A stretch of DNA of 46,890 bases from DSAR01 sp034437315 (lineage in GTDB: Bacteria > Chloroflexota > Anaerolineae > B4-G1), in assembly GCA_034437315.1 (NCBI GenBank), contig DAOTUC010000319.1, positions 1 through 46,890 on the forward strand, written 5' to 3'. Each line of letters starts with the position of its first letter. Within the stretch, counting starts at the first letter, position 1. The position numbers were made by a program, and so were the translations under genes. Below are positions 16,366-24,395 of this stretch, in pieces. The notes beneath the pieces were generated by a model. It searched no databases. It worked only from the letters and a program-made list of their open reading frames with translations, and was not told where the DNA came from.

Positions 16366-16426
16366 CCCCTTAGAAGAACACGGATTCGGGGGATTAACGG
16401 ATTGGTTCTCCAGAAGCGAGGATGTA

Positions 16427-17380
16427 TTGAGTATATCTGAAAATATGATCGGATTGTTGTCCGCCTTATTTAAACTGCTGGTATTTCCGGGCTTTGCCTT
16501 TCTCTTCGTCTGCGCGCTGGCCTTCCAATGGATCGACCGGCAGGTAGCAGCGAAATTACAGGGAAGGATCGGGCCGCCCTGGTTCCAGCCGCTGGCCGAC
16601 CTGATCAAGCTTATGGCGAAGGAAGACGTGCTGCCCAGCGGAGCCAACGAATGGATCTGCGCCGCGCTGCCAATGGTCTCCCTGGCGGCGGTGCTGACCG
16701 CCGCGCTAAACGTCCCCGTTGGTTCCTATTCAATCGTGGATTTCGAGGGCGACTTGATCGTGACGCTCTTCCTGCTCAGCATCCCGACGCTGTCCTATTT
16801 CCTGGCTGGATGGGTCTCGGTGAGCGTCTTCAGTATCATTGGCGGCAATCGCTCACTGCTCCAATACTTCTCCTACGAAGTGCCCTTCCTTATGGCGCTC
16901 AGCGGCCCGGCGATCCTCCACGGGTCGTGGTCAATCTTACACATCGCCGAATCGCAGGCGCTATGGACGGTGTTCGTGCAACCCCTGGGCTTTATCCTGG
17001 CACTGGTCGGGTTGATCGGCAAACTCAAGCGCTCCCCCTTCGACATTCCGAAGGCCAAGTCGGAGATCGGCGCGGGGCCGCTAACCGAGTTCAGCGGGCG
17101 CAAGCTCATGCTGTGGCATCTGACAATGCACCTGAGCACCGTGGTCGGCATCTTCCTGCTGACCAATATGTTCCTCGGAGGAGGCGGCAGCGGGGGCGTC
17201 CTCTTGACGTCGCTCTCTTTCAGCGCGAAAGCGGTGGGGATCCTGCTCCTTCTCGCGACAGCCAGCGTGCTCTACGCCCGGTTGCGCATCGACCAACTGG
17301 CAAACCTCGGTTGGCAGATCTTGGCGCCGCTGGCGTTGTTGCAGCTCGTAGCCACAATCTGGATTGGAACGGGACAATGA
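16427..17380 (+). CDS. NuoH-like membrane anchor of the hydrogenase (MbhM/EchB type)
   Basis: About 317 residues, eight hydrophobic helices. Family marks are DRQVAAKLQGRIGPPWFQPLADLIKLMAKED near the N terminus and SPFDIPKAKSEIGAGPLTEFSGRKLMLW, which carries the acidic loop of NuoH facing the active-site subunits. The TTG at 16427 is preferred because GAGGA lies 4 nt upstream; the ATG at 16445 has no ribosome site. Its end overlaps the ferredoxin-like gene by 4 bp. Confidence 0.88.
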   Translation: MSISENMIGLLSALFKLLVFPGFAFLFVCALAFQWIDRQVAAKLQGRIGPPWFQPLADLIKLMAKEDVLPSGANEWICAALPMVSLAAVLTAALNVPVGSYSIVDFEGDLIVTLFLLSIPTLSYFLAGWVSVSVFSIIGGNRSLLQYFSYEVPFLMALSGPAILHGSWSILHIAESQALWTVFVQPLGFILALVGLIGKLKRSPFDIPKAKSEIGAGPLTEFSGRKLMLWHLTMHLSTVVGIFLLTNMFLGGGGSGGVLLTSLSFSAKAVGILLLLATASVLYARLRIDQLANLGWQILAPLALLQLVATIWIGTGQ

Positions 17381-17802
17381 TAAAACGTCTTCGCTCACTG
17401 ATCTATCTGTTGCCCCAATTGTGGCGCACGTTATTCAAGCGCCCGATCACGGTGCGCTACCCCTTCGAACCGATGGACCTGCCGCCAGACTTCCGCGGAC
17501 GTGTGGTCATCAACGCTGATGCATGCCGGGGATGCGGGCTATGCGTGCGAGATTGCCCCGCCGGCGCCCTGGAATTGCAACGGGAGGATAAGGATAATTT
17601 CCACCTGTTCTATTACCCCGATCGCTGCGCCTACTGCGGTCAGTGTGAGACCAGTTGCCGCTTTGGAGCCATCAATCTGACCAACGAGTACGTGCCAGCC
17701 TCCTCTGAACGCCTCCCATTGGAGGTATTGGTCAAACGGGAAAAGGATGACGAAAAAGCGGACGAAGCGGACGAAGACGAGGATGCAGTAAACGCGGATT
17801 AG
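17377..17802 (+). CDS. NuoI-like two-[4Fe-4S] ferredoxin subunit (MbhN type)
   Basis: 141 residues. Two cluster motifs are visible: Cys50, 53, 56, 60 (CRGCGLCVRDCP) and Cys84, 87, 90, 94 (CAYCGQCETSC). The N terminus has an amphipathic stretch (IKRLRSLIYLLPQLWRTLFKRP) like NuoI. It passes electrons to the cluster of the small subunit and is the likely docking point for ferredoxin or another donor. The C-terminal 25 residues are very acidic and Lys-rich. Last gene of the operon; the 51-bp convergent gap to purA shows no clear terminator. Confidence 0.92.
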   Translation: MIKRLRSLIYLLPQLWRTLFKRPITVRYPFEPMDLPPDFRGRVVINADACRGCGLCVRDCPAGALELQREDKDNFHLFYYPDRCAYCGQCETSCRFGAINLTNEYVPASSERLPLEVLVKREKDDEKADEADEDEDAVNAD

Positions 17803-17853
17803 TTCAATACGATTTGAACAGCCACAACCTCTCGCAAGTTGCATGGATCATGG

Positions 17854-19146
17854 TTAATTCGCCCGCCGCATAATCATCTGCGTCCGTTCCGGCCCCACAC
17901 CGATGAAGTAGATCGGCGCGCCGATGAGATCCGCCGCCAACGCCACGTAATCCCGCGCGGCCGCCGGCAGATCGTCGAAAGCGCGCACATCGGTGATGTC
18001 CTCCCGCCAACCGGGCAATTCCTCGTAAACCGGCGACCATTCACTCAGCGCATCCGCCCCATACTCGGCCGGGAAGTGGGTGACCCGCTCACCCTCGCGC
18101 TCGTAGGCCACGGCTACCTTGAGCCGCTCCAACCCGCTCAACACGTCCAGTTTGGTCAGCGCTATCTCGTCCAGGCCATTGATCCGCGCCGCGTAGCGCA
18201 AGATGACCAGATCGAGCCACCCACAGCGGCGCGGCCGGCCCGTCGTCGTGCCAAACTCCTGGCCCGCCTGGCGAATCTGCTCACCCACATCGTCCAGCAA
18301 CTCGGTCAGGAAGGGGCCGCCTCCCACGCGCGTCGTATACGCCTTGGCGATTCCGATGACGCGCGACACGTATCGCGGCCCAAATCCCAACCCGGTCAAC
18401 GCGCCGCCGGCAATCGTCGAGGAACTCGTCACGTAGGGATACGTGCCGTGGTTCAAATCCAGCAGCAAGCCCTGCGCTCCCTCGCAAAGCACGTGCTTCC
18501 CCGCGCCCAACGCCTCGCCCACCAAGGCCGAGCCGTCCACCAGGTGAGCGTTCAAGTGCTTGGCGTAATCACAATAGACGGCCGCGATCTCATTGACGTC
18601 CAACGGATCCATACCGTACAACGTCTGTAACTGTTGATTGTGCGCTTGTACGACCGCCGCCGCCCGATCGGCGAAACGCTCCGGGTCCGACATTTCACCG
18701 GCCCGCAGGTTGACGCGCGCCGCCTTATCGGCGTAAGTCGGCCCGATCCCCCGCTTGGTGGTGCCGATGGCGCCCTGTCCCCGCGCTTGCTCACGGGCGC
18801 CGTCCAAGGCGCGGTGCGTGGGCAGAATAACGTGAGCGGCCGCGCTCAGCTTCAGGCGGGCCGGCCCAACGTCCACGCCCAACGCCGCTAATTCGTCCAT
18901 CTCGCGGATCAACGTCTCTGGATTGACCACCACCCCGGCCCCGATGAGACAGGTCAAATCCGAGCGCAATATGCCCGATGGGACCAAGTGCAACCCTAAC
19001 TTGTGCCCTTGCGCAACGACGGTATGACCAGCGTTATCCCCACCACCAAAACGAGCGACGAGGTGCGCGTCGCGAGACAACCAATCCACAACTCGACCCT
19101 TTCCCTCATCTCCCCACTGCGTCCCTACCACGATAGTTGCAGGCAT
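17854..19146 (-). CDS. purA: Adenylosuccinate synthetase
   Basis: 430 residues, normal length. Joins IMP and aspartate using GTP, the first step from IMP to AMP. Typical motifs are GTQWGDEGKGRVVDWL at the N terminus, GGDNAGHTVV, GTTKRGIGPTYADK, EGAQGLLLDLNHGTYPYVTSS and TGRPRRCGWLD. Start at the ATG 19146 with GGGAG 6 nt upstream; an upstream in-frame ATG would extend beyond this ribosome site. A good promoter lies at 19230-19258. Confidence 0.98.
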   Translation of the reverse strand: MPATIVVGTQWGDEGKGRVVDWLSRDAHLVARFGGGDNAGHTVVAQGHKLGLHLVPSGILRSDLTCLIGAGVVVNPETLIREMDELAALGVDVGPARLKLSAAAHVILPTHRALDGAREQARGQGAIGTTKRGIGPTYADKAARVNLRAGEMSDPERFADRAAAVVQAHNQQLQTLYGMDPLDVNEIAAVYCDYAKHLNAHLVDGSALVGEALGAGKHVLCEGAQGLLLDLNHGTYPYVTSSSTIAGGALTGLGFGPRYVSRVIGIAKAYTTRVGGGPFLTELLDDVGEQIRQAGQEFGTTTGRPRRCGWLDLVILRYAARINGLDEIALTKLDVLSGLERLKVAVAYEREGERVTHFPAEYGADALSEWSPVYEELPGWREDITDVRAFDDLPAAARDYVALAADLIGAPIYFIGVGPERTQMIMRRAN

Positions 19147-19229
19147 TGTCCACTCCCTTCTGATTGAATCGCTACCCAATTAAACGCGACAAGGCGGTGC
19201 TGGGAAAACCGGCGCCGCCTTCCCGATTG

Positions 19230-19258
19230 ATGATACCCGAAAACGACAGAGGTGTCAA
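19230..19258 (-). promoter_or_regulatory. purA promoter
   Basis: Minus strand TTGACA (19253-19258), a 17-nt spacer, TATCAT (19230-19235). It lies back to back with the promoter of the YjbQ gene, whose -35 box starts 23 bp away. Confidence 0.8.
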
Positions 19259-19280
19259 ATCAACCGCCCCCAAACGCTCA

Positions 19281-19308
19281 TTGTCAAAGCGTCCGAAAGT
19301 GTTATACT
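19281..19308 (+). promoter_or_regulatory. Promoter of the YjbQ/radical SAM operon
   Basis: TTGTCA (19281-19286), a 16-nt spacer, TATACT (19303-19308); leader of about 42 nt before the ATG at 19357. Confidence 0.7.
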
Positions 19309-19356
19309 TATGATCTGTTCGGAAGCAACGCTGAACGATCCAAAAGGCTGAATGTG

Positions 19357-19752
19357 ATGGAAAAAATTGAGGTTTCGACCAGGGGACGCCAGGCGTTCCA
19401 CGATATCACCGATCAAGTCCAGGGCGTCGTCCGGCGCAGCGGCGTGGAGGACGGTCTGTGCGCCATCTTCTGCCCCCATACGACCGCCGGGTTGACGCTC
19501 AACGAGAACTGGGATCCCGACGTCCGGCGCGACCTGTCCGTCGGGCTGGACGAGATCTCGCCCCGGCGGCCCGAATACCGGCACAGTGAGGGCAACTCGC
19601 CGGCCCATCTCAAGTCCTCCCTGGTGGGCGCGTCTCAAACGCTCCTGATCGCCGAGGGCAAGCTCATATTGGGCGCCTGGCAAGGGATATACCTGGCTGA
19701 GTTCGACGGCCCCCGCACCCGCAAAGTCTTCGTCCAAGTGATGGCGGCTTGA
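19357..19752 (+). CDS. YjbQ family protein (UPF0047)
   Basis: 131 residues, the usual length. Family features are the FCPHTTAGLTLNENWDPDV segment, HLKSSLVGAS, and LGAWQGIYLAEFDGPRTRKV. Members form trimers around a metal-binding His/Glu site and some have weak thiamin phosphate synthase activity; the real role is not settled. The next gene begins one base after its stop. Confidence 0.93.
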   Translation: MEKIEVSTRGRQAFHDITDQVQGVVRRSGVEDGLCAIFCPHTTAGLTLNENWDPDVRRDLSVGLDEISPRRPEYRHSEGNSPAHLKSSLVGASQTLLIAEGKLILGAWQGIYLAEFDGPRTRKVFVQVMAA

Positions 19753-19753
19753 T

Positions 19754-21616
19754 ATGCCCATTGATCTCGAACGGCTGGAGCGGATTCTGCCCACGGTGCG
19801 CAAGCCGGGGCGCTACGTCGGCGGCGAGTACAACAGCGTCGTCAAGGATTGGGCCGCCGTCCCGACCAGGGTGTGCCTGGCTTTCCCCGATATTTACGAC
19901 CTGGGGATGTCGAATCTGGGGCTGGCGATCCTCTACGACACCCTCAACCAACAGCCCGATGTCCTGGCCGAGCGCGTCTACCTGCCGTGGGTCGATATGA
20001 TCAAAGTTATGCGGGAAAACCAGATCCCGCTTTTCAGCCTGGAGAATCGCCGACCGCTCCGCGAATTCGACGTCATCGGCGTCAGCTTGCCCTACGAACA
20101 ACTCTACACCAACGTGCTAGAGATGCTCGATCTGGCCCGCATCCCGCTGGCGTCCCGGCGGCGCACAGCCCGTGACCCCCTCATCGTCGCCGGCGGACAC
20201 GCAGCCTTCAACCCCGAGCCGATGGCCGATTTCATCGACGCCTTCATCATCGGAGATGGCGAAGAAGCCATTGTGGACGTCGTGCGCGCCTACCGGGAGA
20301 CGCGGGACAGGTCACGCGAAGACCAATTGCGCGCGCTGGCGCGAATTCCCGGCGTCTACGCGCCCCATTTCTACGACGCCCATTACAACGCGGACGGCGC
20401 CATCGCCGCTATCGAGCCCAACACAGCGGAGGCGCCGATGCCGGTTCGCAAGCGGGTCGTCTCGCCCCTGCCGCCGCCCCCCACCCGTCTCCTGATACCT
20501 AACGTCAGTGTCTCCCACGACCGGGCCGCGGTCGAGATTCAGCGCGGCTGCACGCGCGGTTGCCGCTTCTGCCACGCCGGCATGGTCGTCAGGCCGGTGA
20601 GGGAGCGCCCCGTCGAGGAAGTCCTGACGGCCATCGCGTCCATCCTGCCCCAGACTGGTTTCGAGGAGGTCGGGCTGCTGTCCCTCTCGTCGTCCGACTA
20701 TTCGGCGATCGGGCGGTTGGTCGAGGCCATCGCCGAACAGTTCGGCGACAAGCACCTGGCGATTTCGCTGCCGGCCCTGCGCGCCGATAGTTTCTCGGTC
20801 GGGCTGGCGGAGGCGGTGGCCCAGGGCCGCCACACCGGTTTCACCTTCGCCCCCGAGGCGGCGACCGAGCGATTGCGCGCCGTCATCAACAAACCGATCC
20901 CGACCGACGAGATGCTGGACGTGGCCCGGGAGATCTTCGGGCGGGATATGCGGACGATCAAGCTCTACTTTATGATCGGGCTGCCGGGAGAACGAATGGC
21001 GGACGTGCAGGCCATCGCCGACCTGTCGCTGGACGTGTGGCGCATCGGCCGGCAGGCCCACGGTCGCAAGGCCCAGGTGAACGTCAGCGTGAATACGTTC
21101 GTCCCCAAACCACACACGCCCTTCCAGTGGGTGGGCCTGGAAGAGACGTCGTCTATCCGGGAGAAACAGGCGCTGTTGAAGCGTCTGCTCCACAAGCGGG
21201 GGCTAAAATTCAGCTACAACGATCCGGCCGAGACGCTCCTGGAGGCCGCCCTATCGCGGGGCGACCGGCGGATGGGGCCCGTGATACAGGGCGCGTGGGA
21301 AAAAGGCGCCCGCTTCGACGCATGGCACGATCAGCAAGATATGGACGCCTGGATCGAGGCGTTTGGACAGGCCGGGCTGGACCCCGGTTTCTACGCCTAT
21401 CGCGAACGTTCCCTGGACGAGACCTTCCCCTGGGGCGTCATCGACGTGGGCGTGAGCAAACAATTCCTAAAAAAAGAATTCCAGCACAGTCTTCAGGGGC
21501 AGACATCTCCCGATTGTCGGCAGCGGTGCCACGGGTGCGGCATCCTGAGCGCCTACGGAGACGCCTGGTCGCCGGATTGGGGCTGTCCCCCATTGAATAA
21601 TGCACATGAAGAATGA
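19754..21616 (+). CDS. TIGR03960-family B12-binding-like radical SAM protein
   Basis: 620 residues. The N-terminal part (about 35-250) looks like a degenerate B12-binding fold (FPDIYDLGMSNLGLAILYD, GGHAAFNPEPMADFIDAFIIGDGEEAI). The radical SAM core follows with CTRGCRFCHAGMVVRP, whose three cysteines bind the [4Fe-4S] cluster. The C terminus has CRQRCHGCG, a further Cys group typical of the family. These proteins stand near a DUF2344 protein and rplU/rpmA in many bacteria, as here; their substrate is not established, and RNA or ribosome modification is a guess. The DUF2344 partner is separated by an aminopeptidase gene. Confidence 0.93.
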   Translation: MPIDLERLERILPTVRKPGRYVGGEYNSVVKDWAAVPTRVCLAFPDIYDLGMSNLGLAILYDTLNQQPDVLAERVYLPWVDMIKVMRENQIPLFSLENRRPLREFDVIGVSLPYEQLYTNVLEMLDLARIPLASRRRTARDPLIVAGGHAAFNPEPMADFIDAFIIGDGEEAIVDVVRAYRETRDRSREDQLRALARIPGVYAPHFYDAHYNADGAIAAIEPNTAEAPMPVRKRVVSPLPPPPTRLLIPNVSVSHDRAAVEIQRGCTRGCRFCHAGMVVRPVRERPVEEVLTAIASILPQTGFEEVGLLSLSSSDYSAIGRLVEAIAEQFGDKHLAISLPALRADSFSVGLAEAVAQGRHTGFTFAPEAATERLRAVINKPIPTDEMLDVAREIFGRDMRTIKLYFMIGLPGERMADVQAIADLSLDVWRIGRQAHGRKAQVNVSVNTFVPKPHTPFQWVGLEETSSIREKQALLKRLLHKRGLKFSYNDPAETLLEAALSRGDRRMGPVIQGAWEKGARFDAWHDQQDMDAWIEAFGQAGLDPGFYAYRERSLDETFPWGVIDVGVSKQFLKKEFQHSLQGQTSPDCRQRCHGCGILSAYGDAWSPDWGCPPLNNAHEE

Positions 21617-21617
21617 G

Positions 21618-21675
21618 AATGACGAATAAGAATGACGAATAAGAATGACGAATAAGAATGAGAATGACGAATAAG
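21618..21675. repeat. AATGACGAATAAG 13-bp tandem repeat
   Basis: Three perfect copies run from 21618 to 21656, then a 6-bp partial copy and a fourth perfect copy to 21675. The array starts just after the radical SAM stop and fills most of the gap to the aminopeptidase, ending 5 bp before its ribosome site. Confidence 0.95.
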
Positions 21676-21691
21676 AAAGAGGAGACTTCAC

Positions 21692-22807
21692 ATGCAAGAT
21701 CCAAGAGTTGAGAAACTAGCCAATGTACTGGTCAATTATTCAGTGGCGGTGCAGCCCGGCGACCGGGTCGTTATCCAGGGGGAGACGTCGAGCGCGCCGC
21801 TCCTCAAAGCGGTCTACGAACACGTCCTGCAAGCCGGCGGACATCCCCTACTGATCGCCAACGCGCCGGGCATCGAGGAATCGCTGTATCACTACGCCAC
21901 GGACGAACAACTGGCTTTCATCCCAGAACCGATGAAATTGATCATCGAGACCTACGACGCGAGGATCAGTATTCGAGGCACAGAAAACACAAAACTACTC
22001 AGCAACGTCGATCCGGCCAAAATCGCGCTGCGCAATCAATCCCAGATGGAACTGATGGAGATCTTTATGAAGCGCGCGGCGACGGGCGATCTGCGCTGGG
22101 TGGGCTCATTGTTCCCGACCAATGCCCACGCGCAAGACGCCGAGATGAGTTTGCGCGAGTACGAGGATTTCGTCTACGGCGCCTGCCTGCCAGATATGGA
22201 TGATCCGGTGGGAGCGTGGCAGCGCTTCTCCGCCTGGCAACAGAAGATCGTGACGTGGCTCGATGGCAAAGATCACGTGCACATCGTAGCGCCGGAGACC
22301 GACCTGCACCTGAGCATCGCCGGACGCACCTTCATCAACAGCGATGGCAAGCACAATATGCCCAGCGGAGAGGTCTTCACCGGCCCCGTCGAGGATAGCG
22401 TGGAGGGACACGTCTACTTCTCATATCCGGCGATCTACCAGGGGCGGGAGGTTGCCGGTGTGCGGCTGTGGATCGAGAACGGGAAAGTCGTCAAGGCGAC
22501 GGCCGAGAAAAACGAGGCTTTCCTGCGCCAAATGCTCGACACCGACGAGGGAGCGCGATATTTCGGCGAGTTCGCCATTGGCACCAACAAGGGCATCAAT
22601 CGCTTCACCAAACAGATTCTCTTCGACGAGAAGATCAACAACAGTTTCCACATGGCGTTGGGGCGGAGCTACCCCGAGACCGGCGGCCAGAACGTCTCGG
22701 CCATCCATTGGGACCTGATCTGCGACATGAGCGGCGGCGGCGAGATCCGGGTCGACGACGCGTTGTTGTACCGTGACGGCGATTTCGTCATCGATTTCGG
22801 ACGGTAA
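21692..22807 (+). CDS. M29-family metallo-aminopeptidase (AmpS/PepS type)
   Basis: 371 residues, normal for the M29 family. It removes N-terminal residues from peptides with two metal ions. The metal-site motifs are visible: MPSGEVFTGPVEDS, GEFAIGTNKGINR, SFHMALGRSYPETGG and SAIHWDLICDM, giving the expected Glu, Glu, His, His, Asp set. GAGGAG precedes the ATG by 7 nt. The gene sits between a radical SAM gene and its usual DUF2344 partner, behind a tandem repeat array, so it may be an insertion into an older gene pair. Confidence 0.95.
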   Translation: MQDPRVEKLANVLVNYSVAVQPGDRVVIQGETSSAPLLKAVYEHVLQAGGHPLLIANAPGIEESLYHYATDEQLAFIPEPMKLIIETYDARISIRGTENTKLLSNVDPAKIALRNQSQMELMEIFMKRAATGDLRWVGSLFPTNAHAQDAEMSLREYEDFVYGACLPDMDDPVGAWQRFSAWQQKIVTWLDGKDHVHIVAPETDLHLSIAGRTFINSDGKHNMPSGEVFTGPVEDSVEGHVYFSYPAIYQGREVAGVRLWIENGKVVKATAEKNEAFLRQMLDTDEGARYFGEFAIGTNKGINRFTKQILFDEKINNSFHMALGRSYPETGGQNVSAIHWDLICDMSGGGEIRVDDALLYRDGDFVIDFGR

Positions 22808-22818
22808 AGCCATCCGAT

Positions 22819-23490
22819 ATGACGGATCTCCAGCGATTCCGGATCACGTTCTCCAAAGAAGGGACGTTCAAATATACTTCCCACCTGGATCTAATGCGGG
22901 CCTGGGAACGCAGCCTGCGCCGGGCCGGCGCGCCGCTGGCCTATTCGCAAGGATTCAATCCCCGCCCCAAGCAGCAATTGGCGGCGGCGCTGCCCCTGGG
23001 TCACGCCGGAGAGCGGGAGATCATCGACGTCTGGATGGAACGACCGATTGCGGTGGAGGATTTAGCTCGGACGCTGGCCCCGGCCCTGCCCAATGGCTTG
23101 CGCGTTAAACAAGTGCGCCAGGTCAGCCTGGACGAGCCAGCGCTCCAGACGCAGGTCGCCTCCGCCGAGTACCGGGTAACCATCGAATGCCCCGCTGAAG
23201 GAGACGAAGGGGATGAGAACCGCCCTACCCCAGAGGAGATGCGTCATCGAATCGAGCAATTGTTGGCGGCGGAGGAATTGCCTGCCAAACGGCGCGGGCG
23301 CCAATACGACCTGCGCCCCCTGATCGAGGAACTGTGGCTGGAATCGACCCACGAAAACGGGATGACGCTCAGTATGCAACTGAGCGCCCGCGAGGGGGCC
23401 ACCGGGCGGACCGAGGCGGTCGTCGAAGCGCTGGGATTGGATCGCCACGCTGCACATTACCGGCGACAGAGGCTCATTATCGCACGCTAG
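22819..23490 (+). CDS. DUF2344 (TIGR03936) protein
   Basis: 223 residues. It starts with RFRITFSKEGTFKYTSHLDLMRAWERSLRRA and AYSQGFNPRPKQQLAAALPLG, the hallmark of the family that accompanies, or is fused to, TIGR03960 radical SAM proteins. Function unknown; the SQGFNPRP pattern suggests nucleic-acid or nucleotide handling but this is not shown. Begins 11 nt after the aminopeptidase stop without a strong ribosome site, so it may depend on coupling. Confidence 0.9.
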   Translation: MTDLQRFRITFSKEGTFKYTSHLDLMRAWERSLRRAGAPLAYSQGFNPRPKQQLAAALPLGHAGEREIIDVWMERPIAVEDLARTLAPALPNGLRVKQVRQVSLDEPALQTQVASAEYRVTIECPAEGDEGDENRPTPEEMRHRIEQLLAAEELPAKRRGRQYDLRPLIEELWLESTHENGMTLSMQLSAREGATGRTEAVVEALGLDRHAAHYRRQRLIIAR

Positions 23491-23508
23491 CCGACACTTT
23501 TTCGACTA

Positions 23509-23539
23509 AGCCTCCCGCAAGTTAGACCTGTGGGAGGCT
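23509..23539 (+). terminator. Hairpin after the DUF2344 gene
   Basis: AGCCTCCC (23509-23516) pairs with GGGAGGCT (23532-23539). There is no clear T run, so termination may be partial. The rplU promoter starts 18 bp later. Confidence 0.5.
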
Positions 23540-23557
23540 GTTAGCGCGCCTGTCAAG

Positions 23558-23585
23558 TTGACAAAATGTATAGATCGGCTATAAT
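23558..23585 (+). promoter_or_regulatory. Consensus promoter of the rplU-rpmA-rpmE operon
   Basis: Perfect TTGACA (23558-23563), a 16-nt spacer, perfect TATAAT (23580-23585). Expected to be strong. Confidence 0.9.
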
Positions 23586-23591
23586 GCCGTC

Positions 23592-23754
23592 TGGTGGTCG
23601 GGCCATCATCAGGCGCGACCCCGTATTGTGATTGGGGAATTTCGCTTTTATATTCCAAAAATCGCTTTCCCAGCATCGCGCCCATCAAAGGCCGGTTGAA
23701 AGAAAGCGGCTACCGAAAGCCACTAACTGGGAAAGCACGAGGGAGGGTTTTATC
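23592..23754 (+). promoter_or_regulatory. Structured 5' leader of rplU, candidate ribosomal-protein regulatory element
   Basis: About 160 nt between the promoter and the GTG start. GCTTTCCCAG (23664-23673) is fully complementary to CTGGGAAAGC (23727-23736), closing a domain with at least one inner hairpin (GGCT 23708 with AGCC 23718). The outer stem ends only 4 nt before the GGGAGGG ribosome site. Feedback control by L21 is an inference; L21 leaders are known in other phyla. Confidence 0.5.
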
Positions 23755-24066
23755 GTGTATGCAGTGATGAAATCAGGCGCGCGACAGTACAGGGCCGCAG
23801 AGGGAGACACCATCCTCGTTGAGAAGCTGCCCGTCGAGGTCGGCCAGGAAATCGAGATGGAGGTGCTACTGATCGCCGATGGAGACGACGTGCGAATCGG
23901 GCAACCTTACGTCGAGGGCGCCAAGGCGCTGGCCAAAGTCGTCGCGCAGGAAAAAGGTCCCAAAATTCATATTTTCAAGTATCACCCCCGGAAGCGCTAT
24001 CGCAAACGAGCTGGACATCGCCAGCAATATACGCGCCTGCGGGTGGAACAGATTGTAACGCAATAA
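23755..24066 (+). CDS. rplU: Ribosomal protein bL21
   Basis: 103 residues. Typical bL21: YAVMKSGARQYRAAEGDTILVEKL at the start and FKYHPRKRYRKRAGHRQQYTRLRVEQI, the 23S rRNA-binding region, near the end. The start is GTG at 23755, 8 nt after GGGAGGG; a reading that starts upstream would enter the leader. First gene of a three-gene ribosomal operon. Confidence 0.97.
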   Translation: MYAVMKSGARQYRAAEGDTILVEKLPVEVGQEIEMEVLLIADGDDVRIGQPYVEGAKALAKVVAQEKGPKIHIFKYHPRKRYRKRAGHRQQYTRLRVEQIVTQ

Positions 24067-24081
24067 GTAAGGAGGCCGAAA

Positions 24082-24342
24082 ATGGCACACAAGAAAGGCG
24101 CTGGCAGTAGTCGTAATGGTCGCGACAGCCATTCCAAGCGATTGGGCATTAAAAAGTTCGGCGGTGAGGCGGTCAACACCGGGCACATCATTGTCCGGCA
24201 GCGAGGCACGCGCATCAAACCGGGAAACAACGTGGGGCTAGGCAAAGATTATACCATTTTTGCGACCGCCGATGGCTTCGTGCACTACGAGTTCATCCGG
24301 GGCGGCCGCAAGCAAGTGAGCGTCTATCCCACACGACAATAA
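24082..24342 (+). CDS. rpmA: Ribosomal protein bL27
   Basis: 86 residues starting MAHKKGAGSSRNGRDSHSKRLG, the standard bL27 N terminus that reaches the peptidyl transferase centre; no Firmicutes-type cleaved extension. AAGGAGG precedes the ATG. 15 bp after rplU. Confidence 0.98.
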   Translation: MAHKKGAGSSRNGRDSHSKRLGIKKFGGEAVNTGHIIVRQRGTRIKPGNNVGLGKDYTIFATADGFVHYEFIRGGRKQVSVYPTRQ

Positions 24343-24395
24343 GCGCGCTGGCAACACGCCAACAACGCGCAGGTAGCGCAAGGAGAAATTGACGT

